Assembly: GCA_964463245.1 (NCBI GenBank)
Contig: CAYXBU010000026.1
Coordinates: 1-25,808, forward strand
Direction of reading: 5' to 3'
Source: CAMEON01 sp964463245
GTDB taxonomy: Bacteria; Bacillota; Clostridia; Oscillospirales; CAG-272
DNA length: 25,808 bases
This document shows, one piece after another, positions 14,621 through 23,164 of the stretch (position 1 is the first letter of the stretch; each line of letters starts with the position of its first letter). The position numbers and the translations under genes are program-made. The notes under the pieces are model-generated. The model was not told the DNA's origin, did not search any database, and was given only the letters and a program-made list of their open reading frames with translations.

Positions 14621-16882
14621 TTATCCCTCGTTTCGACCCTTGGTCGATGCGCTGAAGCCGCGAACCACATCCACGACATTGTCCAGCGAGCGCAGGCGGC
14701 TCACGATCGACCGATAATGATCCACATTCTTGCAGCTGATATTCAGGTTCATGATGGCGCGACCGCCGCTGGCCTTTCGGCTATCGATGGACAGAATGGA
14801 GACCTTCATGTCCGCCAGCGCGGCAGACACATTAGCCAACACCCCTACCACATCCTGGGTATGTACCTGGATATGCGCCTCATACACACTGCGACTGTCG
14901 GCCTCGGTCTCCGGGGTCTCCCAGTAGGCGCGCTTCCAGCGACCCTCCTGCTCGGGGTTGCACATACCCTGCACGGCGTTCGGGCAATCCACCTTGTGGA
15001 TGGAGATGCCGAAGCCACGGGTCACGAAACCCACCACCTCATCACCGGGCAGGGGGTTACAGCATTTGGCGAACTTGACCTCACAGCCGTCGGCTCCGTC
15101 CACCACGATGCCGCTGTTGGAACGCAGGTGGCGGGGCGGTGCCACCGTCACCACCTCCTCGGCGGTCAGCTCGGGAGTCGGAAGCGGCTCCTCCTCCACG
15201 GCATCGGCCACATCCTCCAGTAGCTTTGGCAAGATCTTGCTTGCCGCCAGCTCGCCGTAGCCGATGGCATTGTACAGGTCGTCCGCCGTGTTGAAGCCGG
15301 TCTTCTGCGCGAAGGTCTCCACCAGCTCCTGCCGTTTGGTATCGCTCAGACGGGGAGCCGCCTTTTTCAGCTCGGGGTCGATCGCGCTCTTGCCGACCTG
15401 GATATTCTCCGCGCGGCACTCTCGCTTGAACCACAGGCGTATCTTGTTACGCGCCTCGCTCGTCCTGACGATGGACAGCCAGTCCCGACTGGGGCCGTGC
15501 GCGGAGGTGGGCGAGGCCAACAGGATCTCCACGATCTCCCCGGTATTGAGCACGCGGTCGATGGGCACGATCATGCCGTTGATCTTGGCACCGATCATAC
15601 GGTTGCCGACCGCCGAATGGATCGCGTAAGCAAAGTCGATGGCGGTCGCGCCCTGCGGCAGGGAGATAACATCCCCCTTGGGGGTAAAGACGAACACCTC
15701 GTCGTGGGAGATGTCGATCTTGAGTGCCTTCATGAACTCGTCGGGGTCGCGGGTGCCGTCCTCGGTCTCGATCAGGCGGGCGATCCACTCCAGCTTCTTG
15801 TCCATGTCCTCCTTGGAGGTCGCGCCGCTCTTGTACTTCCAGTGCGCCGCGATACCATACTCGGCAACATGGTGCATCTCGCGGGTACGGATCTGTACCT
15901 CAAACGGGATGCCGTCCCGCCCGATGACCGTGGTGTGCAGGGAGCGGTACATATTGGGCTTGGGGATGGAGATATAATCCTTGAAGCGACCGGGCACCGA
16001 CTTGAACATCTCATGGATGATACCCAGCACCATGTAGCACTCGGCCTCGGTGCCCACGATGATCCGCATGGCATAGAAATCGTATATCTCATCAAAGCTC
16101 TTGTTCTGGTTGAACATTTTGCGATAGATGCTGTATACGGTCTTGATACGCCCCTCCAGCAGGAACTCGATCCCCAGCTCGCGGAGCTTGCCGTTGACCA
16201 TGCCGCGGATGCTCTCGATGAAGTCCAGGTTCTGCCCGTACTTCTCCTCGATGTGCTGTTGTATCTGCGCGTAGCCGATGGGGTCAAGGTAGCGCAAGCT
16301 GAGGTTCTCCAGCTCCTGCTTGATCTTCTGGATACCCAGTCGATGCGCCAGCGGCGCGTAGACCTGCATGGTCTCCAGTGCGGTCAGGCGTTGCTTGCCC
16401 TCCGGCTTGGCATCCAGGGTACGCATATTGTGCAGGCGATCGCAAAGCTTGATGAGGATGACCCGCACGTCGCGGGACATCGCTAAGAGCATCTTGCGAA
16501 GGTTCTCGATGTGCGCCTCTTCCTTGTCCTCCACCTGCAGGGTGATCATCTTAGTCACACCGTCCACCAGCATGGCCACGTCCGCGCCGAACCGCTTGGC
16601 GATCTCCTTACTGCTGGTCTTCTCGCCGCAGTCCTCCACCGTGTCATGCAGCAGAGCCGCGCAGATGGAGTCGGTGTCCAGTCCCAGACCCGCCACGATC
16701 TCGGCCACCGCCACCGGGTGGGTGATGTAGGCCTCGCCGCTGGCGCGACGCTGTCCCGCGTGCAGACCCGCCGCGTAATCGTAGGCACTTTGTATCTTCT
16801 CTATATCGTATTTCTTGCCGGACTCCCGCAGGATCTCCAACAAGCGGTCAATGCTCTCATGTACGACTTTGGTCGGTTCCAT
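14621..16882 (-). CDS. relA: Bifunctional (p)ppGpp synthetase/hydrolase Rel
   Basis: A 753-residue long RelA/SpoT homologue that makes and degrades the stringent-response alarmone. The HD hydrolase domain is intact: His55 in THPVAVAEI, His79-Asp80 followed by TVED, and Asp148 in LCDRLHNMRT. The synthetase domain follows (about 235-350) with RFKD at 299-302, the RXKD form seen in bifunctional enzymes rather than the EXDD of E. coli RelA, then PKPNMYRSLHT and EVQIRTREMHHVAEYGIAAHW. A TGS domain spans about 393-455, a zinc-finger/helical region with CCNPLPGD about 615-650, and a C-terminal ACT domain about 675-745. The ATG at 16882 has GGAG 6 bases upstream. It follows recJ by 68 bases; the apt gene that often lies here is absent. 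Confidence 0.97.
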   Translation of the reverse strand: MEPTKVVHESIDRLLEILRESGKKYDIEKIQSAYDYAAGLHAGQRRASGEAYITHPVAVAEIVAGLGLDTDSICAALLHDTVEDCGEKTSSKEIAKRFGADVAMLVDGVTKMITLQVEDKEEAHIENLRKMLLAMSRDVRVILIKLCDRLHNMRTLDAKPEGKQRLTALETMQVYAPLAHRLGIQKIKQELENLSLRYLDPIGYAQIQQHIEEKYGQNLDFIESIRGMVNGKLRELGIEFLLEGRIKTVYSIYRKMFNQNKSFDEIYDFYAMRIIVGTEAECYMVLGIIHEMFKSVPGRFKDYISIPKPNMYRSLHTTVIGRDGIPFEVQIRTREMHHVAEYGIAAHWKYKSGATSKEDMDKKLEWIARLIETEDGTRDPDEFMKALKIDISHDEVFVFTPKGDVISLPQGATAIDFAYAIHSAVGNRMIGAKINGMIVPIDRVLNTGEIVEILLASPTSAHGPSRDWLSIVRTSEARNKIRLWFKRECRAENIQVGKSAIDPELKKAAPRLSDTKRQELVETFAQKTGFNTADDLYNAIGYGELAASKILPKLLEDVADAVEEEPLPTPELTAEEVVTVAPPRHLRSNSGIVVDGADGCEVKFAKCCNPLPGDEVVGFVTRGFGISIHKVDCPNAVQGMCNPEQEGRWKRAYWETPETEADSRSVYEAHIQVHTQDVVGVLANVSAALADMKVSILSIDSRKASGGRAIMNLNISCKNVDHYRSIVSRLRSLDNVVDVVRGFSASTKGRNEG

Positions 16883-16950
16883 ACTGTTCTCCTATTTTGC
16901 GGAGGGCACTGCCCGCCGCGGTATCCATCGTGTTTGGTCTTCCTTTTCCC

Positions 16951-19161
16951 TTATCGGCACTGCTCCCGCAGGGCGTGCAACAGCGGCGACGCCTCCACCG
17001 ATGTATGCTGCGGGTCGGACGGGAGGGAAAAGACGAATATGTCCTCCCCCGCCTCCTCGATCCGACAGACCGCCATCTCATTCAGAATATGCAGGATCAG
17101 CCGCAGCTTGACGTAGGGCATGGGGGCACCCGCCCCCGCCAACCGTCCCAGCAGTTCCTCCGCCGTCACGCTGTCGCTCTCTCGGCCTGCCCGCTCCCGC
17201 AAGCAGACATACACCCGCGCGACATCCGCCCGATCCGGCAGGAGCCCCTCCTCGGCGGAGAAGCTCTCCCCCGCCAATATCCGCTCCAGGCGTGCGCGAT
17301 CCGTGCGCCGTGACCGCCGTGCGGTCTCGGAGCGGCGCAGATCCTGCAGGATCAGCTGCAGGCTCTCTACGCCTTGATACTCGTTGATATTCAGCTGAAA
17401 CAGCACATCCACCCTGTCCCCCGTCTGCACCGGAAGCGAGACGGTCGGCATACCGAACCAGAGTGCCGGGAACAGCCGCCCCTCGGCGTACAGGGTCAAG
17501 CGGGTATGCTTGCCGCCCGAGAGGGCAGTGATCTGCTGTATCGTGGCATCCTCCAGCAGGAACACCGGCGGCGGGTTCCCGGTGCCGAACGGCTCCAGCA
17601 GATCCAGCTCCCGTGCCTGCTCCATGGTCAGCTCGTCGGGGGTGACGGCACAATCCGCCTCGCGGCGCAGAGCCGTCATCTCATCCGTCAGGTGGGCGGC
17701 GGCGTACTCGTTGAGCATACGGCGGAAGGCGGGGATATCCTGCCTGCGAATGCAAAGCCCTGCCGCCAGCTCGTGCCCGCCGAAGCGGATCAACAGCTCC
17801 CGACAGTGGGACAGCCCATCCACCAGGTTCAGCCCCTTGACACTTCTCCCCGAGCCCTTGCCGACCTCCTGCCCGCCGTCGGTGGGCACCCCCTCAAAGG
17901 ATATGAGGATGGAGGGCAGGCCGTACTTATCCGTGATGCGGGAGGACACGATGCCGATGACCCCCTGCGCCCAGTCGTTATCCTCCAGCACCAGCACCTG
18001 TCGGTTCCAAGGGGTCTCGGACTCGGCGGTCAGGGCGGCGTCGATCCGTCGGAAGGCCTCGGTGGCGATCCGATTCTCCTCTTCCTGCCGCCGCACATTG
18101 ATCCGACACAGCTCCTCGGCACGAAGCCGCGCCTCCTCCTCGGTCTCGGTCAGCAGGAGCTCCACCGCCTCCATCGCATCCGAGATGCGCCCGGCGGCAT
18201 TGAGGCGGGGTGCCAACGTATAGCCGATGACGGTCGCGGTCACGCGGCGGCGTTGCCGCTGTCCGCCCCCCGACACGGGGCGTATGCCCTTCCCTGAGGC
18301 AGCCTCCAGCAGAGCCACTACTCCCAGTCGAGCCGTTTCCCGATTCAGCAGAGCCAGCCCGCCCGTCACGATCAGGCGGTTCTCGCCGACCAGCGGCATG
18401 ACATCCGCCACCGTACCGATGGCCACAAGGTCAAGGTAGCGTTGGCTCATCGCGGCGAAGGCCTCCGCGCAGGATGCCCCCGTCCGTCTCTGCTCACAGG
18501 CACAGATCAGCTTGAAGGCCACACCCACGCCCGCCAGCTCCTTGAAGGGGTAGGGGCAATCCGGTCTGTGGGGATCCACCACCGCCGCGCACTGCGGCAG
18601 GGTGTCCAGACACTCGTGGTGATCCGTCACGACGGTGTCGATCCCCAGCTCAGCCGCATAGGCCACCTCGCGGACAGCCGTCACGCCGGTGTCCACCGTC
18701 AGGATCAAGGTGACCCCCTCGGCCGCCAGGACATCCACCCCGGCGCGGGAGATCCCGTAGCCCTCCCGCAGGCGGTTGGGGATATAGCGGCAGACCCGCA
18801 GACCCAGCCCGCGCAGGTACAGGTACAGGCAGGAGAGGGAGGTCACGCCGTCAACGTCGTAGTCGCCGTACACTGCCACCGTCTCCCCCCGCTCCACCGC
18901 GAGCAATACCCGCTCCACGGCGGCCTCCATATCCGCCATCAGGAACGGATCCAGCGGCTCCACATCCCCGCCCGAAAGGAAGCTCGCCACCTCGATGGGG
19001 TCGCGGTACCCGCGACTCACGAGCAGACGCGCCGTCAGGGGGTGGAGGCTCAAGGCCGCCGCCAGCTCCTGCGCCGCGTGTTGGCTCTCGTCATCCCACG
19101 CCGTGCGGAGAGACCATATCTGTGCCCGCTTGGGGGCTTGTGCCGGATTCATAGCGGACAT
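16951..19161 (-). CDS. recJ: Single-stranded-DNA-specific exonuclease RecJ
   Basis: RecJ is the 5'-3' single-strand exonuclease used in recombinational and mismatch repair. The 736-residue protein carries the DHH phosphoesterase motifs in order: YGDYDVDGVTS (Asp100, Asp102, Asp104), LTVDTG (Asp157), VTDHHE (180-183), and VVDPHRPDCPYPFKELAGVG (Asp197, His199). The DHHA1 motif FGGHELAAGLCI is near residue 460. The remaining C-terminal part contains an OB-like domain (FGTGNPPPVFL onward) and about 150 further residues. The start at 19161 has AGGA in a purine-rich run; a second ATG at 19152 is possible and changes only three residues. It lies 39 bases after the FAD-dehydrogenase gene and precedes rel, a known neighbourhood in Clostridia. 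Confidence 0.95.
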   Translation of the reverse strand: MSAMNPAQAPKRAQIWSLRTAWDDESQHAAQELAAALSLHPLTARLLVSRGYRDPIEVASFLSGGDVEPLDPFLMADMEAAVERVLLAVERGETVAVYGDYDVDGVTSLSCLYLYLRGLGLRVCRYIPNRLREGYGISRAGVDVLAAEGVTLILTVDTGVTAVREVAYAAELGIDTVVTDHHECLDTLPQCAAVVDPHRPDCPYPFKELAGVGVAFKLICACEQRRTGASCAEAFAAMSQRYLDLVAIGTVADVMPLVGENRLIVTGGLALLNRETARLGVVALLEAASGKGIRPVSGGGQRQRRRVTATVIGYTLAPRLNAAGRISDAMEAVELLLTETEEEARLRAEELCRINVRRQEEENRIATEAFRRIDAALTAESETPWNRQVLVLEDNDWAQGVIGIVSSRITDKYGLPSILISFEGVPTDGGQEVGKGSGRSVKGLNLVDGLSHCRELLIRFGGHELAAGLCIRRQDIPAFRRMLNEYAAAHLTDEMTALRREADCAVTPDELTMEQARELDLLEPFGTGNPPPVFLLEDATIQQITALSGGKHTRLTLYAEGRLFPALWFGMPTVSLPVQTGDRVDVLFQLNINEYQGVESLQLILQDLRRSETARRSRRTDRARLERILAGESFSAEEGLLPDRADVARVYVCLRERAGRESDSVTAEELLGRLAGAGAPMPYVKLRLILHILNEMAVCRIEEAGEDIFVFSLPSDPQHTSVEASPLLHALREQCR

Positions 19162-19200
19162 AGCCTTTCCTTTCCGTGAAATGATGCATCTATTCTTGAT

Positions 19201-20850
19201 CTAATTCGTTTCGTTCGGACGGTAGGCGGCGCAGATAGCCTCCGCGACCCGTATTCCGTCCACGGCGGCACTGGTAATGCCCCCCGCGTACCCGGCTCCC
19301 TCCCCGCAGGGGTAGACACCGGGCTGTCCGATCGCGCACAAGTCCTCCCCGCGCAGAATACGCACGGGTGCCGATGTGCGGGTCTCGGCGGCCGACAGGA
19401 TGGCATCCCGCGCCGCATAGCCGGGTCGCTTGCGGTCAAAGGCACGCAGACCCCGCGCTAAGCCCTCGCAGGCGAAGCTCGGCAGGACATCCGCCATGCG
19501 GGAGAGCCGCCAGTGCTGACCGCCGCGATAGCTCGGGCATACCCGTCCCGGTTCGTGGGTCGGGCGGTCGCCCGCCAGGAAATCCCCCACCGTCTGGATG
19601 GGAACCGCATAGTCCCCACCACCCGCGCGGAAGGCGGCACGCTCGATCCGCCGCTGGAACTCAATGGCACCCCGCGCAAGGCTGCCCTCCACCGGCTCAT
19701 AGTCCTCAGGACGCACCGACACGGCAATGGCGGCGTTGGAGTTGACCCCGTCCCGCGCCCGATAGCTCATGCCGTTGACCACCACCGAGTCCGGCTCCGA
19801 GGCCGCTGCGACCACCTGACCGCCGGGGCACATACAGAAGGTGTAGACCCCGCGATCCCCCTTGGTGTCCGAGAAGGAATACTCCGCCGCGCCGAGATCG
19901 GGATGTCCCGCCATGCGACCATAGAACAGGCGGTCGATGTCCTCCCGCCTGTGCTCGATGCGTACCCCTACCGAGAGGGGCTTGGCCACCACCTCGGCAC
20001 CTCGCGTGATCAACATTCCGTAGGTATCTCGGGCACTGTGCCCGGGAGCCAGCACCAGCACCCCCGCGTGCATATCTCCGCGCGTGGTATGTACGGTATA
20101 GCTCCCGTCGGGCAACCGCTCATAGCTGTCCATCCGACAACGGAAGAGCACCTCGCCCCCCGCCGCCCGTATCTCATCCAGCATCCGCGAGACCACCATG
20201 CGGAGCACATCGGTGCCCATATGCGGCTTGGCCTTGCAGATGATGTCCTCCGGCGCACCCAGTGCCCGAAAGGTCTCCAGCACAAAGGCACAGCGGCTGT
20301 CATTGATGCGAGTCAAGAGCTTGCCGTCCGAGAAGGTGCCGGCACCGCCCGCGCCGAACTGGATATTGGAATCGGTGTCCAGCACCCCCTCCCGCTCGAA
20401 CCGCTCTACCGCCGCGACCCGCTCCGTGATGCCGTCGCCGCGGTCTATGAGCAGGGGCGCATAGCCCTCTCGCGCCAGCAGGAGGGCACAGAACAGCCCC
20501 GCAGGCCCCATGCCCACCACCAGCGGTCGCGCCGCCAGCGGGGCATCCCCCCGCGAGAACTCCAGCTTCCCCGGTGCAAACGGCTTCGCCCCCAGCCGCG
20601 CCAGCTGCTCCGCCGTGAACCCGGGGGTGCCCTCCTCTGCCCGACAGAGCACCGAGCAGACGATGCGGATGTCGTCCCGATGACGAGCATCCACCGACCT
20701 TTTATATAGGCGAAAATGAAGCGACCGGGCATCCGCTCCGCTCCGCTTCATCTTCTCTGCCGCCCGAGCCAGGATATCCGCCTCCGATGTCCCCACCGGA
20801 ACCGATATTCCCTCCAGGACGGCCTCCTTGTATGTGGCTGACCGGATCAT
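19201..20850 (-). CDS. FAD-dependent dehydrogenase (COG2509 type)
   Basis: A 549-residue flavoprotein of the uncharacterised NAD(FAD)-utilising dehydrogenase family common in Firmicutes. The N-terminal 70 residues form a small alpha/beta domain typical of the family (RLYKRSVDARHRDDIRIV), followed by the dinucleotide-binding GMGPAG at 113-118. QFGAGGAGTFSDGKL and TFCMCPGGQVV are further family blocks, and the C-terminal GVYPCGEGAGYAGGITSAA completes the FAD site. The physiological substrate is not known. The ATG at 20850 overlaps the stop of the upstream small gene as ATGA, which argues for coupled translation from this start; an ATG four codons upstream (20862) is the alternative. Confidence 0.92.
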   Translation of the reverse strand: MIRSATYKEAVLEGISVPVGTSEADILARAAEKMKRSGADARSLHFRLYKRSVDARHRDDIRIVCSVLCRAEEGTPGFTAEQLARLGAKPFAPGKLEFSRGDAPLAARPLVVGMGPAGLFCALLLAREGYAPLLIDRGDGITERVAAVERFEREGVLDTDSNIQFGAGGAGTFSDGKLLTRINDSRCAFVLETFRALGAPEDIICKAKPHMGTDVLRMVVSRMLDEIRAAGGEVLFRCRMDSYERLPDGSYTVHTTRGDMHAGVLVLAPGHSARDTYGMLITRGAEVVAKPLSVGVRIEHRREDIDRLFYGRMAGHPDLGAAEYSFSDTKGDRGVYTFCMCPGGQVVAAASEPDSVVVNGMSYRARDGVNSNAAIAVSVRPEDYEPVEGSLARGAIEFQRRIERAAFRAGGGDYAVPIQTVGDFLAGDRPTHEPGRVCPSYRGGQHWRLSRMADVLPSFACEGLARGLRAFDRKRPGYAARDAILSAAETRTSAPVRILRGEDLCAIGQPGVYPCGEGAGYAGGITSAAVDGIRVAEAICAAYRPNETN

Positions 20851-21089
20851 GACCCGCACCATGCCTCACCGACGGCGCAGGCTGTCGGTTCTCCGGTCGC
20901 GCCGGAGGTCTCACTGCCGGGGGCGTCCGGTCGCTCCGGATCTGTCCCTCCTGCGACCACGAACAGCCACAACAAGAATGCGACCAGCAGACAGACCACC
21001 ATAGACGGCCAGTGCAGAGTCAGACACTGCTTTTCGATCTTGTACTTCCGTCGGTTATTTTCATCCTGTCGGATCTCATATTTTGCCAT
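20847..21089 (-). CDS. Small single-helix membrane protein next to CdaA, CdaR-like N-terminus
   Basis: An 80-residue protein with a charged, basic N-terminus (about residues 1-27, rich in Arg, Lys, Glu, Asn), one hydrophobic segment (about 29-47, containing LLVAFLLWLFVV), and a short Pro/Gly/Ser/Thr-rich tail. It starts 6 bases after the cdaA stop and overlaps the next gene by ATGA, so it is part of the cdaA message. In other Firmicutes the neighbour of cdaA is cdaR, whose product has one N-terminal helix (LLWLYVV-like) and extracellular YbbR repeats and modulates CdaA. This protein would match only that N-terminal part; YbbR repeats are absent. It could be a minimal CdaR-like partner, a degenerate remnant, or unrelated. 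The ribosome site is weak (GGCGAG). Confidence 0.7.
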   Translation of the reverse strand: MAKYEIRQDENNRRKYKIEKQCLTLHWPSMVVCLLVAFLLWLFVVAGGTDPERPDAPGSETSGATGEPTACAVGEAWCGS

Positions 21090-21095
21090 GCTCGA

Positions 21096-22109
21096 TCACT
21101 CGCCTTTCTTCTCGCCCGACTCTTCGGCGGCGGTCGTGTCGCCGTCAGGCTCACCGCTGCGAGCTCCGTTCGCCGCGACCGCGTCCTTGCTCGTGCCCTT
21201 GAGACGGAACTTCTTGCGGTCGGGCTTCTCCCTCTGCCCCTCGGCGGTGGGATCAGCCGACCCCGTGACCAGCAGGTACAGATCCGCCCGCAAACGGTTC
21301 TGTATATCCTTCTCGCCGGTCGCAAAATCCGCTATGGATTTGTTATAATCCCGCTTGAGAAAGCCGTTGTTGACCACAGAGATGACGTGCCGCTCCTCCG
21401 AGACCACCACCACCACGCAGTCACTCTGCTCAGACACCCCCAGAGCCGCACGATGGCGGGTACCGATGCGCAGACCGGGACGCTCGGTGGAGGTCAACGA
21501 GAGCTTACAGCCCGCCGCCACGATGCGGTCACCGCGAATGATGACGGCACCGTCATGCAGGGGGGAGCGATCCACGAAAATATTGGTCAAGAGCGCGGAG
21601 GATGCCAGCGCATCCAGCGCGACCCCGCTCTCTTCAAACTCGCCTAAGCGGGTCGAGCCCTCGATCACGATCAGGGCGCCGTCCTTTTCCTGCTGGGCGA
21701 TCTGGCAAGCCGCCTCGACCACCTCATTGATGATCTTGACCGCCGATGCATTCGCACTTCGATTCCCGACCCGCAGATCCATGACGGTCGAGCCGAGCTT
21801 ATCCAGCGCATCCCGCAGCTCGGGCTGGAAAATGACCGCCAGCACGATCACGCCAAAGGACGCCACCGAGGAGAGCAGCCAATGCGCGGCGCGAAGCTCC
21901 ACCCAGTCGGTCAGGATATACAGCACGATAATGGTCGCCAGACCGAAGAGCAGCTTGCTGGCTCGCCGACCGCTGACAAAGGTATAGAGAAAGTACAGCA
22001 GGACAGCCAGAAGCAGGATGTCTACCCCATCCTTCCAGGTCATGCCGGTTATGGGCTTCCATATATGGGCGTCCCAAAATGCGCTGATCGATGAAAAAAA
22101 TTCTGCCAC
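21096..22109 (-). CDS. cdaA: Membrane diadenylate cyclase CdaA
   Basis: CdaA joins two ATP into cyclic di-AMP, the essential second messenger for potassium and osmolyte control. The 337-residue protein has three N-terminal membrane helices (about 28-45, 51-68, 78-94) and a DAC (DisA_N) domain with PLHDGAVII (Asp186-Gly187-Ala188) and the GTRHRAALG block (216-224), both essential for activity. The C-terminal roughly 55 residues are a charged, probably disordered extension (about 283-337); B. subtilis CdaA ends near 273 residues. The start is GTG at 22109, supported by AAAAAGGAG 7 bases upstream. It is the first gene of the long minus-strand run, with an extended -10 promoter at 22191. The usual partners cdaR and glmM are not present, except for a short membrane protein directly downstream. 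Confidence 0.96.
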   Translation of the reverse strand: MAEFFSSISAFWDAHIWKPITGMTWKDGVDILLLAVLLYFLYTFVSGRRASKLLFGLATIIVLYILTDWVELRAAHWLLSSVASFGVIVLAVIFQPELRDALDKLGSTVMDLRVGNRSANASAVKIINEVVEAACQIAQQEKDGALIVIEGSTRLGEFEESGVALDALASSALLTNIFVDRSPLHDGAVIIRGDRIVAAGCKLSLTSTERPGLRIGTRHRAALGVSEQSDCVVVVVSEERHVISVVNNGFLKRDYNKSIADFATGEKDIQNRLRADLYLLVTGSADPTAEGQREKPDRKKFRLKGTSKDAVAANGARSGEPDGDTTAAEESGEKKGE

Positions 22110-22190
22110 AGGTTGCTCCTTTTTGCACAGATGCCGCTATCGGATCCGCCGCAGGGGAGGCATCCTCTCCCACAGCGAGAAACACATCTT

Positions 22191-22199
22191 ATTATAGCA
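22191..22199 (-). promoter_or_regulatory. Extended -10 promoter of cdaA
   Basis: On the minus strand TGC-TATAAT (22199-22191) is a perfect extended -10. No good -35 lies at the expected distance (TGCAAT at best). Predicted start near 22184 gives a leader of about 75 bases. This is the only clear promoter found for the run that ends with cysE. Confidence 0.65.
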
Positions 22200-22297
22200 C
22201 ATACAGCCCGTGAATTGCATGAACAGACTAAACCTTTTACAAAAAATTCACATCCATCCGACAGACTCCGACAAAGCGGGACAGACCGCGCATCGGG

Positions 22298-23164
22298 TCA
22301 CTCCCCGTCGATCAGGCGGCTGACCGTAACGAAGTGGTACCCCTGCTCCAGCAGGGTCGGCAGGAGGCGGCGCAGGGCGGCGGGGGTAGGGCTGTCGTGC
22401 CCGATATAGTCATGCATGAGGATGATGTCCCCCGCCTGCACCGAGGAGATCACGCTGTTCGCAATGGTCTCGGGCGGGGTATGCGCCCAATCCCGCGTGT
22501 CCACATCCCACAGGATGAGCCGATAATCCCCCTCCCGCGCGACGCGGCGCACGGTGTCGTTCATGGCTCCCTCGGGCGGGCGCAACAGGTGCGGGCGGTA
22601 TTCACCGAGGGTAAAGAGTGCCTCTTCACAGCGGGAGACCTCCTCGCGGATGGAATCCTCGTCCAGCCGCGTGAGCCGCTTGTGGTCAAAGCTGTGGTTG
22701 CCGATCTCGTGCCCCGCCGCCAGCACGGCGGCGGCGGCCTCGGGGTAGTAGCCCACATTCTCCCCCACCATGAAGAAGGTCGCCGTCACGCCGTACTCCT
22801 CCAGGATGGACAGTATCTCGCGGGTATACACGGGGTGAGGGCCGTCGTCAAAGCTCAGCGCGATCTCCATGCGGTCGTTGCGGCGGCGGTAGTAGACGAT
22901 GTCCTCATCCGTCTCGGCGGTGTCCTCCGTCCCCTGAACGGCAGGCTCCACCGATGGCGAGGAACCGATCGGCAGAAGGCTCCCGCCCGTGCGTGGGTCG
23001 GCGGGCGGGGTCTCGCCGCGCCCGAACCGACCATTCCCGGATGCATACAGCCACAGGGAGACCAGAGCCAACGCTAAGAACACCAGCGCCGCCCCCAGCC
23101 AGATCACCTGCCCGATCCGACTGTCGGGATAAGGCTTTTCGCCCTTTTGCCGTTTCACGCTCAT
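22298..23164 (-). CDS. Membrane-anchored polysaccharide deacetylase (NodB domain)
   Basis: A 288-residue type II membrane protein: basic cytoplasmic start, one helix at about 20-41, a flexible Pro/Ser/Thr/Glu-rich spacer to about 92, then a NodB carbohydrate esterase 4 domain. All CE4 motifs are present: SFDDGPHP with Asp106-Asp107, HSFDH with His157 and His161, RPPEG with Arg195, WDVDTRDW and LMHD with His251. Such enzymes remove N-acetyl groups from cell-wall GlcNAc or MurNAc outside the membrane. GGAGGAG lies about 5 bases before the ATG. The ATG overlaps the stop of the upstream deacetylase gene as ATGA, so the two are translated together. A weak stem with a T-rich tail follows the stop, before the cdaA promoter. 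Confidence 0.93.
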   Translation of the reverse strand: MSVKRQKGEKPYPDSRIGQVIWLGAALVFLALALVSLWLYASGNGRFGRGETPPADPRTGGSLLPIGSSPSVEPAVQGTEDTAETDEDIVYYRRRNDRMEIALSFDDGPHPVYTREILSILEEYGVTATFFMVGENVGYYPEAAAAVLAAGHEIGNHSFDHKRLTRLDEDSIREEVSRCEEALFTLGEYRPHLLRPPEGAMNDTVRRVAREGDYRLILWDVDTRDWAHTPPETIANSVISSVQAGDIILMHDYIGHDSPTPAALRRLLPTLLEQGYHFVTVSRLIDGE

